Below are positions 1-4,613 of a stretch of 5,091 nucleotides of DNA, piece after piece. This DNA comes from an uncultured Bacilli bacterium (GTDB lineage Bacteria; Bacillota_I; Bacilli_A; RF39; UBA660). The notes below the pieces were generated by a model, which did no database searches, had not been told where the DNA came from, and saw nothing but the letters and a program-made list of their open reading frames with translations. The number at the start of each line of letters is the position of its first letter. Position 1 is the stretch's first letter. The position numbers and the translations under genes were made by a program. The stretch lies in the NCBI GenBank assembly GCA_949746915.1, contig CATKEA010000049.1:1-5091 (forward strand), in the 5' to 3' direction.

Positions 1-1
1 A

Positions 2-475
2 GTCACTTATGACGCATCAACTAATACCTATACATTAAATAATAGTACAAAATACTTATGGAGTAGTAACTATAGTAGTTTAAAAAGAAAATACACTTGC
101 TTTAAAGATACTGAAGAAGGTTGTGAAACAGTTTCATATCTAGATTCAACAAGTAGTTCATCTGCGTATTATGTCAATATGGTATCTGGAGAAACATATG
201 AAAGTTTAATAGAACAAGCTAGTAATACAAAATGGATCTATGGAAAAGACGTCGAATATGTAGATGGGATATATAAATTAGTAGATCCAGTAGAAGTATT
301 TCCAATGAATTGGGAAGAGTATTATAAAACTTTTGTAAATGCCCATCACTATACCTGCCATACAACAAGTGACAGTTGTGCAGCTGTGAAATATATATAT
401 TATGGTACTTCATCAGAAGCATATTATATGACCTTAAAAGAAGGAAAAAAGATAGATGATATATTAAAAGAGATG
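2..475 (+). repeat. Two diverged tandem protein modules within the surface protein
   Basis: Unit 1 spans about 2-220 and unit 2 about 251-475. They align as VTY/VEY, then YTL/YKL, a Trp (59 and 311), YTC (92 and 350), a second Cys, Tyr-rich residues, and AYYV/AYYM. The period is about 250-258 bases. The copies are diverged at the DNA level, so they are an old protein-domain duplication, not a recent sequence repeat. More copies may lie upstream of the window. Confidence 0.7.
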
Positions 476-1057
476 ACAACAGATTCAAGTAATATAACTA
501 ACTCATCAATAAAGACGGCAATAGATGATTGGTACAGTAAAAACATGATAGATTATACAGGTAGATTAGAAGATACTATCTGGTGTAATGATCGAAGTAT
601 CTCACAAAAAGGTGGATGGGATAAAGAATCAACAACAAGTGGCTATTTATATTTTGGAGCAAGAGGAAGACATTATAGTACATACAAGCCAAGTATTGAG
701 TGTCCAAATGCTAATGATAAGTTTACGGTAAGTAGTGAGGCAGGAAATGGAAAGTTAACCTATCCAGTAGCACTACTAACCGCTGATGAAGCAACACTTG
801 CTGGACATGGATATCCTGGAGGTAGTGGTAAAGGCTATTTAAATACCAATCAATATTGGTGGATTTTGTCTCCAAACTATTTCAGTAGCAAAGATATTAA
901 TGGATTTAGCATAGACAATTTTGGTTTTTTGGCCAACAGTGGTGTCCGCAACAAATATGGCGTCCGTCCGTCCGTTTCACTTGCACCTGGGACAATGATA
1001 AGTGATGGAAATGGAACAGCTAATTTTCCATTTGAAGTTTTTATGCCAGAAGAATAG
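2..1057 (+). CDS. Large surface protein, C-terminal part: tandem Cys-paired modules plus DUF6273/FGE-like terminal domain (5' end outside window)
   Basis: The frame is open from base 2, so the gene starts upstream. The ATG at 179 is internal: it splits a repeat unit that is coding on both sides. The visible part is 351 residues. Residues 1-73 and 84-158 are two copies of one module, with VxY, YxL, a Trp, a YTC followed 6-7 residues later by a second Cys, and AYY. A connecting helix-like stretch with DDWYSKNM follows. The terminal domain (about 190-351) has IWCNDRS, YPVALLTADE, WWILSP (286-291) and GVRPSVSL (from 320). This pattern is typical of DUF6273 and related formylglycine-generating-enzyme/C-type-lectin-like domains of Firmicutes surface proteins. 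Six cysteines (33, 41, 119, 126, 195, 234) suggest three disulfides, implying an extracytoplasmic location. No catalytic site or sorting signal is visible and no anchor follows, so any anchor must be N-terminal. Function is probably surface display or ligand binding (inference). Codon use changes sharply near 872-991. Confidence 0.8.
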   Translation, partial: VTYDASTNTYTLNNSTKYLWSSNYSSLKRKYTCFKDTEEGCETVSYLDSTSSSSAYYVNMVSGETYESLIEQASNTKWIYGKDVEYVDGIYKLVDPVEVFPMNWEEYYKTFVNAHHYTCHTTSDSCAAVKYIYYGTSSEAYYMTLKEGKKIDDILKEMTTDSSNITNSSIKTAIDDWYSKNMIDYTGRLEDTIWCNDRSISQKGGWDKESTTSGYLYFGARGRHYSTYKPSIECPNANDKFTVSSEAGNGKLTYPVALLTADEATLAGHGYPGGSGKGYLNTNQYWWILSPNYFSSKDINGFSIDNFGFLANSGVRNKYGVRPSVSLAPGTMISDGNGTANFPFEVFMPEE

Positions 1058-1063
1058 CCATAC

Positions 1064-1102
1064 AGACAAGGAGGCCATAAACTTATTTGTCTTTTTATTT
1101 TT
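1064..1102 (+). terminator. Probable intrinsic terminator after the surface-protein gene
   Basis: AGACAAG (1064-1070) can pair with TTTGTCT (1086-1092) using one G-U pair. The loop is about 15 nt, and the stem runs into TTTTTATTTTT. It lies 6 nt after the stop codon. The stem is short and the loop large, so strength is uncertain. Confidence 0.5.
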
Positions 1103-1111
1103 AAGTAAAGC

Positions 1112-1138
1112 TTGCACAACCAGTAAAAATAGTATAAA
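1112..1138 (+). promoter_or_regulatory. Candidate promoter for the thioredoxin-fold gene
   Basis: TTGCAC (1112-1117) and TATAAA (1133-1138) resemble sigma-A -35 and -10 boxes. The 15-nt spacer is shorter than ideal. They follow the preceding terminator and would give a leader of about 30 nt before the ATG at 1176, which fits. AT-rich DNA yields such matches by chance, so confidence is low. Confidence 0.3.
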
Positions 1139-1175
1139 CTATATTTATACGAATGATTAGAAAGAGGTATAATAA

Positions 1176-1916
1176 ATGGCAAAAAAAGAAGTCATAAAAG
1201 AAGCTAAAATAGAAGATATAAATAAAAAAGATAAAATGGTTGGAATTATCATAGTAGTTTTAATGATTTTAACATTAGGTGTTTTAGGAACTTATTTTCA
1301 ACTTAATAAGCGTGATTTCAAACTTGAAAAAACAGATGCTATAAAATTTAAAGAGGAATATGAAGAATATAATGCTAAAGAAACTGATAATAAAAAGAAA
1401 TATCAAACCTTAAATATTTCTCGAAATAATGTTATCGAATATGCTGATTATAAAAAAGTATTTGAAGCTTTAGACAATGAAACAGCAGTTATTTATTTTG
1501 GTTTTCCAACTTGTCCATGGTGTCGCACTTTAATACCATCTTTATTAGATGCAGCTGAAAATGTTGGTATTGAGAAAATCTATTATTTAAATAATAAAGA
1601 TAGTAGAGATATCAAAAAATTAGAAAAAAAGAAAATAATAACAGAAAAAGAGGGAACAGAAGACTATTATAAATTAGTTTCTAAGCTTGATAAGTTTTTA
1701 GGAGAATATGAAGGTTTAAAAGATAAGAACATAAAAAGACTTTACTTTCCAACTGTTGTCTTTGTCAAAGAGGGAAAAGTAACTGATATTCATATTGGTA
1801 CCCTTGATTCCCATGAAGATGGTTTTAAAGAGTTAACTGATAAACAAAAAAAGGAGCTAAACGATACCTTAGTTGATAAAATGTCTAGTTTACTAACATG
1901 TACAGGAGCTTGCTAG
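1176..1916 (+). CDS. Membrane-anchored thioredoxin-fold thiol-disulfide oxidoreductase (CPWC active site)
   Basis: This is a 246-residue protein. A lysine-rich cytoplasmic start (1-20) is followed by one membrane helix (about 21-41), a charged linker, and a thioredoxin-like domain from about residue 80. The active site is C113-P114-W115-C116, preceded by the strand VIYFGFP. The expected cis-proline is P192 in YFPTVVFV. The layout and the late IGTLDS...KELTD segment resemble the bacteriocin transport accessory (PedC/BrcD-like) branch of thioredoxin-fold proteins, though no bacteriocin gene is visible. By the positive-inside rule the enzyme faces outward, where it would make, break or isomerise disulfides. 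The protein ends in C242-x3-C246, a second cysteine pair that could relay electrons or be a substrate. The start has AGAGGT (1163-1168) 7 nt upstream. The upstream surface protein, with three cysteine pairs, is a possible client (inference). The fold is clear; the exact reaction is not. Confidence 0.85.
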   Translation: MAKKEVIKEAKIEDINKKDKMVGIIIVVLMILTLGVLGTYFQLNKRDFKLEKTDAIKFKEEYEEYNAKETDNKKKYQTLNISRNNVIEYADYKKVFEALDNETAVIYFGFPTCPWCRTLIPSLLDAAENVGIEKIYYLNNKDSRDIKKLEKKKIITEKEGTEDYYKLVSKLDKFLGEYEGLKDKNIKRLYFPTVVFVKEGKVTDIHIGTLDSHEDGFKELTDKQKKELNDTLVDKMSSLLTCTGAC

Positions 1917-1931
1917 CTCTTTTCTTTTTTT
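1904..1931 (+). terminator. Intrinsic terminator overlapping the 3' end of the thioredoxin-fold gene
   Basis: AGGAGCT (1904-1910) pairs with AGCTCTT (1915-1921), with one G-U pair, around the loop TGCT. A T-rich tract with a single C follows. The hairpin includes the last codons and the TAG stop (1914-1916). Confidence 0.7.
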
Positions 1932-1942
1932 GTACTTTAGTA

Positions 1943-1948
1943 TATAAT
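1943..1948 (+). promoter_or_regulatory. Candidate -10 box for the HD-domain/membrane-hydrolase pair
   Basis: A perfect TATAAT lies just downstream of the preceding terminator. A 17-nt spacer would place the -35 at 1920-1925 (TTTTCT), which is poor. Transcription would begin near 1955, leaving only a very short leader in which the ribosome site sits at the mRNA's 5' end. Read-through from upstream is the alternative. Confidence 0.3.
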
Positions 1949-1952
1949 AAAA

Positions 1953-1959
1953 GTGGTGA
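1953..1959 (+). promoter_or_regulatory. Ribosome binding site for the HD-domain gene, shared by two adjacent ATGs
   Basis: GTGGTGA matches the GGTGA part of the extended Shine-Dalgarno sequence. It serves either ATG 1963 or ATG 1966: aligned to the last GG of GGAGG, the spacings are 6 and 9 nt. The two starts differ by one methionine and cannot be separated by sequence alone. Confidence 0.5.
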
Positions 1960-1962
1960 AAG

Positions 1963-2487
1963 ATGATGAGCATTGATAGAATTTTAAGCGATAAAGAATT
2001 TATGAAAATCGCTCACTTAATAATTGATAATGAAGAATTTCAAAAAAGAAAGAACTTTCTTCATCATAATGATTCTGTTTATGAACATAGTTTAAAGGTT
2101 TCGTATCGTGCTTATAAATTTGCTAAATATCTTTCTAAAATATATAGTGTTTCAATTGAAGAAGTAATTATAGCAAGTTTATTACATGATTTTTATACAA
2201 CACCATGGCAAGATGCTCCTAAAATTAAAAAACCATTATTAGAAAAACATGGATTTGTTCATGGCAAAATAGCTTGTCAAAATGCGAGAAAGTATTTTCC
2301 TAATTATATGACATTAAGAGTTGAAGATTCAATTACAAAACACATGTTTCCATTAACTAAGCCACCTAGATATATAGAAGGCTGGTTAATAACTTTAGCA
2401 GATAAATATGTGTCTTTAAATATTTTTCTAAATCCTTGTAGTTTACCCAAATATATTGGTATAAGAGGTAAAAATAGAAGTAGGTGA
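1963..2487 (+). CDS. HD-domain metal-dependent phosphohydrolase
   Basis: This is a 174-residue soluble protein made mostly of one HD domain. The metal-ligand pattern is in order: H42 (VYEHSLKVS), H75-D76 (ASLLHDFY), H100 (HGFVHGKIA), H127 (TKHMFPL) and D147 (LADKY). This H...HD...H...H...D set is complete, so the protein should be active. The HGxxHxxxAxxNA and KHMFPLT segments match a common Firmicutes family of small HD hydrolases annotated only as HD domain-containing. HD enzymes cleave phosphoester bonds, often in nucleotides or cyclic nucleotides; the substrate here cannot be read. ATG 1966 is an equally possible start. The next gene begins 4 nt after the stop, so the two are probably co-translated. 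Confidence in the family is high, in the specific function low. Confidence 0.85.
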   Translation: MMSIDRILSDKEFMKIAHLIIDNEEFQKRKNFLHHNDSVYEHSLKVSYRAYKFAKYLSKIYSVSIEEVIIASLLHDFYTTPWQDAPKIKKPLLEKHGFVHGKIACQNARKYFPNYMTLRVEDSITKHMFPLTKPPRYIEGWLITLADKYVSLNIFLNPCSLPKYIGIRGKNRSR

Positions 2488-2488
2488 T
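2482..2488 (+). promoter_or_regulatory. Ribosome binding site overlapping the upstream stop codon
   Basis: AGGTGAT contains the TGA stop (2485-2487) of the HD gene and serves the ATG at 2492. Terminating ribosomes would sit on this site, which points to translational coupling of the two genes. Confidence 0.65.
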
Positions 2489-2491
2489 ATA

Positions 2492-3826
2492 ATGAAATAT
2501 CATAAGATTTATGATACGACCAGTTCGTTAATTTTAGGTATTTTCTTAGCTGTTTTTGGAATACTTATATTAATATTTAAAGATGGTTTGTATATAAAAA
2601 CAGTAAATATAATTGTTTCATGTGTCTTAGTAGGAGGTATTGTTCAATTTGTTCACTACTTCTTTCGAAAGGAAAAAAGTACAGATGCCTTTATTAAGAG
2701 TCTAGTTAGCTTACTTTTTGCTCTTATTATGTCACTAGTACCAAGTATTCCATTAGCGATGGTACCTTTGGCATTTGCTCTTTATATGCTTACATATGCT
2801 GGTATTAGATTTGCTTGTTTTATTGTTTTTAAAAATAATGATAGTGGTGAATCAATTAAAGCCTTACTTACAGGTATTTTATATTTAGTAATAGCTGTTC
2901 CATTGTTATTTGCTCCAATTAAAAACATGACTATCTCATTAATGATCATAGGGGGATATTTTGTTTTATTAGGAATATATACTATTCTTGAACAGTTAAT
3001 GACATTAATTCCTAAAGATAAAAAGAAAAAACTAAAAAGAAGAATTAGAGTAACAATACCTGTTCTTTTAGAATCCATAATTCCATATACATTACTTAGA
3101 GAAATAAATAATATGTTAAATGAAGAGGACAAAAAGCAAATCTTAACTCCTGTTAATAAGGAGGGTATAACTCCTGATATGGAAGTATTTGTTCATGTAT
3201 CAAATAGAGGATTTAATCGTTTTGGACATGTTGATATATATTATAATGGTAAAATAATTGCTTATGGAAATTATGATGATGCATCTTATAGAATGTTTAG
3301 TATGATTGGTGATGGTGTTATTTTTGAAACACCACACAAGAATAAATATATTGATTTTTGCATTGATCATAGTAAAAAAACTTTATTTGGTTTTGGTCTT
3401 AAACTTACTGATAATCAAAAGAAAAATATTGAGAAATATATCGATAAGTTATATTCGAATTTAGTACCATGGAATCCTCCATATAAAGAGGATTATTTAG
3501 AAAATAGTGATATTAATAAAGATGACTATGGTGATTATGCTAGTTGTTTATATAAGAAAACAAAGGCAGATTTTTATAAATTTAAAAGTGGTAAATATAA
3601 AACATTTTTTGTTTTAGGAACTAATTGTTGCTTTCTAGCTGATTCAATTATTGGTAAAAGTGGTATAGACTTATTAAAGATGAATGGTCTTATAACACCA
3701 GGTACTTATTATGAGTTTTTAAATAGGGAGTTTAATAAAAAGAATAGTATAGTAATTAGTAAAACAGTATATAATGAAGAAACAAGGGATAAGAAAAAAT
3801 TTAAATCAAAAAAAAGTAGAGATTAG
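2492..3826 (+). CDS. HdeD/DUF308-like six-helix membrane protein fused to a predicted permuted papain-fold cysteine hydrolase
   Basis: This is a 444-residue protein. Residues 1-170 hold six hydrophobic helices (about 11-29, 37-58, 67-84, 87-113, 122-142, 146-168), arranged like the duplicated-helix HdeD/DUF308 family. A strongly basic linker (175-186) follows, then a second domain from about 230. That domain begins VFVHVSN and contains RFGHVDIYY (H246) followed by GKIIAYGNYD. It then has TNCCFLAD (C379/C380) and ends with GLITPGTYYEFL. A His near the start, a Cys near the end and a trailing ITP motif are the order expected in circularly permuted NlpC/P60 (YiiX/YebB/LRAT-type) hydrolases, so H246 and one of the two cysteines would be catalytic (inference). 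Six helices and the basic linker place the hydrolase in the cytoplasm, unless residues 187-203 form a seventh helix. Substrate may be a lipid or peptide; unknown. It is coupled to the HD gene. Confidence 0.75.
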   Translation: MKYHKIYDTTSSLILGIFLAVFGILILIFKDGLYIKTVNIIVSCVLVGGIVQFVHYFFRKEKSTDAFIKSLVSLLFALIMSLVPSIPLAMVPLAFALYMLTYAGIRFACFIVFKNNDSGESIKALLTGILYLVIAVPLLFAPIKNMTISLMIIGGYFVLLGIYTILEQLMTLIPKDKKKKLKRRIRVTIPVLLESIIPYTLLREINNMLNEEDKKQILTPVNKEGITPDMEVFVHVSNRGFNRFGHVDIYYNGKIIAYGNYDDASYRMFSMIGDGVIFETPHKNKYIDFCIDHSKKTLFGFGLKLTDNQKKNIEKYIDKLYSNLVPWNPPYKEDYLENSDINKDDYGDYASCLYKKTKADFYKFKSGKYKTFFVLGTNCCFLADSIIGKSGIDLLKMNGLITPGTYYEFLNREFNKKNSIVISKTVYNEETRDKKKFKSKKSRD

Positions 3827-3851
3827 TAATAAAACTAATTTCTACTTTTTT
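3811..3851. terminator. Bidirectional intrinsic terminator between convergent genes
   Basis: The left arm 3811-3827 pairs with 3834-3850 around a 6-nt loop (AATAAA). The core arms are AGTAGAGATTAGT and ACTAATTTCTACT, with one G-U pair. A T-tract follows on the plus strand (3846-3851), and an eight-A tract (3808-3815) gives the U-tract on the minus strand. The hairpin holds the plus-strand stop (3824-3826) and touches the minus-strand stop (3850-3852). Confidence 0.92.
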
Positions 3852-4272
3852 AGTTGAATTTGTATAAGTTAAGTCCGATAGTAGGATCTTCTAATCTCTC
3901 AACACAGCCATCTATCTTAGTAATTATTACTTCACAAGTCGCTGATATATGACATTCATTTAGATGACCGCCAAAAACTTGCATATTTTTATCACAGACA
4001 TTAATATGACAATGTAAATATACCTCATCATTTTTTGTAGAGATATTTCCAATAAGTGAAGTTATTTCCATACTACCAGTAAGTTCTGTTTTATGATAAA
4101 ATTTTTCTTCTGTATCATATAGTCCAATAACAACTTTATCAGTAGCACCTAAAGCAGATATACTTCCTAATTTAATATTTTCTATTTTACATAGTTCTGT
4201 TATTTTAGCAATGAACTCTTCACCCTTATCAATTCTAACAACATAATGATTATCAAACTTTCTATATTCCAT
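3850..4272 (-). CDS. PPC/DUF296-domain protein
   Basis: This is a 140-residue protein that is essentially a single PPC (plants and prokaryotes conserved, DUF296) domain. It opens with YVVRIDKGEEF, then a helix and the GSISALGATDKVVIGLYD segment. The family's hallmark follows: LHCHI (H87, H89) and GGHL (H103), then ISATCEVIIT. The three histidines match the metal site seen in prokaryotic members. In plants the domain accompanies AT-hooks and acts in DNA binding; this protein has no AT-hook, so a regulatory role is only a possibility. Bacterial single-domain members form trimers of unknown role. The start is well supported by AAGGAGG 7 nt upstream. The gene converges on the membrane-hydrolase gene and shares its terminator, so it is a separate unit. 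A degraded reading frame lies directly upstream on the same strand. Confidence 0.88.
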   Translation of the reverse strand: MEYRKFDNHYVVRIDKGEEFIAKITELCKIENIKLGSISALGATDKVVIGLYDTEEKFYHKTELTGSMEITSLIGNISTKNDEVYLHCHINVCDKNMQVFGGHLNECHISATCEVIITKIDGCVERLEDPTIGLNLYKFN

Positions 4273-4279
4273 ATATTTT

Positions 4280-4286
4280 CCTCCTT
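4280..4286 (-). promoter_or_regulatory. Consensus Shine-Dalgarno for the PPC gene
   Basis: Read on the minus strand this is AAGGAGG, 7 nt before the ATG at 4272. It is the strongest ribosome site in the window and fixes the start. Confidence 0.85.
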
Positions 4287-4291
4287 AAATT

Positions 4292-4516
4292 TTATAAATC
4301 ATTTATAATTCTATTAATAATATTTAAACTTGATGGACTAATCATTTTATCTCTAGAACCATCCACCAATTTTGGATTTTCATGACCTAAGTCACTGTGA
4401 CTACAAAATACATTTTTAGTACCATAAAAATCACTTTATAAAATAATTATATCATATTCCATTTGATATCTCCAAGAAAGTAAGTTTATTATACAAAGAT
4501 ATATAATTACTAGCTA
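4292..4516 (-). pseudogene. Remnant of an unrecognised gene with an in-frame stop
   Basis: On the minus strand, a frame from the stop at 4516-4514 reads through SWRYQMEYDIIIL, hits TAA at 4438-4436, then continues 47 codons to a TAA at 4294-4292. The second part (from SDFYGTKNVF, through SHSDLGHENPK and DGSRDKM, to IINDL) has a protein-like mix of residues unlike translated AT-rich spacer. No start codon with a ribosome site opens it. The likeliest reading is the 3' end of a gene that lost its 5' part and acquired a stop. I do not recognise the family. Alternatives are a chance open frame or a sequencing error at 4436-4438. It ends 6 nt before the PPC gene's ribosome site, as an upstream operon partner would. 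Confidence 0.4.
4446..4475 (-). promoter_or_regulatory. Candidate promoter for the PPC gene
   Basis: On the minus strand, TTGGAG (4475-4470), an 18-nt spacer and TATAAT (4451-4446) form a reasonable sigma-A promoter. It lies inside the degraded reading frame and would give a leader of about 165 nt. No riboswitch-like fold is apparent in that leader. Confidence 0.4.
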
Positions 4517-4546
4517 ATTATAATTGTTATCTATATATTATAAATA

Positions 4547-4560
4547 TTAGATACATCTAA
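4547..4560. promoter_or_regulatory. Short dyad, possible operator
   Basis: TTAGAT-AC-ATCTAA is a perfect inverted repeat with a 2-nt centre. It lies about 22 nt upstream of the candidate -10 of the last gene, which would suit a dimeric regulator. Such dyads also arise by chance in AT-rich DNA. Confidence 0.2.
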
Positions 4561-4582
4561 GAATACAAGATTTTTTTTCTAA

Positions 4583-4588
4583 TATAAT
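4583..4588 (+). promoter_or_regulatory. Candidate -10 box for the last gene
   Basis: A perfect TATAAT lies 25 nt before the ATG at 4614. The -35 region has no clear match. TATAAG at 4593-4598 is an alternative. Confidence 0.35.
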
Positions 4589-4613
4589 ATGTTATAAGTA
4601 AAGGACTGATTAT

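Larger units (their letters stand above)
4517..4613. other. AT-rich spacer with candidate control sites for the downstream gene
   Basis: Together with the degraded frame at 4292-4516, this makes about 340 bases between the PPC gene and the next start without an intact gene. It contains a short perfect dyad (4547-4560), an eight-T run (4571-4578), and TATAAT (4583-4588) with no good -35 box. I see no RNA gene or mobile element here. Confidence 0.5.

Noticed and set aside
179..181. ATG as the start of the surface-protein gene
   Set aside because: The same frame is open back to base 2, and the first repeat module spans this ATG. There is no ribosome site before it.
219..488. Minus-strand open frame of 89 codons
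   Set aside because: It lies wholly inside the surface-protein gene, has low-complexity Leu/Ile/Tyr/His composition and no recognisable motif.
1168..1173. TATAAT just before the thioredoxin-fold gene's ATG, as a promoter
   Set aside because: It lies between the ribosome site and the start codon, so transcription from it would begin inside the gene.
877..1182. Minus-strand open frame of 101 codons
   Set aside because: It is antisense to the end of the surface-protein gene, crosses its terminator and the next gene's start, and shows no domain.
1900..1935. GTACA/TGTAC inverted repeat flanking the terminator after the thioredoxin-fold gene
   Set aside because: Only 5 bp enclosing the hairpin and its T-tract; it adds nothing convincing beyond the terminator.
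2485..2487. TGA read as tryptophan (Mycoplasma-type code)
   Set aside because: All tryptophans in motifs use TGG, and this TGA sits within the next gene's ribosome site, 4 nt before its start.
2782..3132. Minus-strand open frame of 116 codons
   Set aside because: It is antisense to the membrane-helix region of the fusion gene, and its hydrophobic look is a reflection of that sequence.
4502..4522. Eight-base AT-only inverted repeat (TATAATTA/TAATTATA) around CTAGC, as a terminator or operator
   Set aside because: It has only A-T pairs and no following T-tract. Such repeats are expected by chance in this AT-rich spacer.
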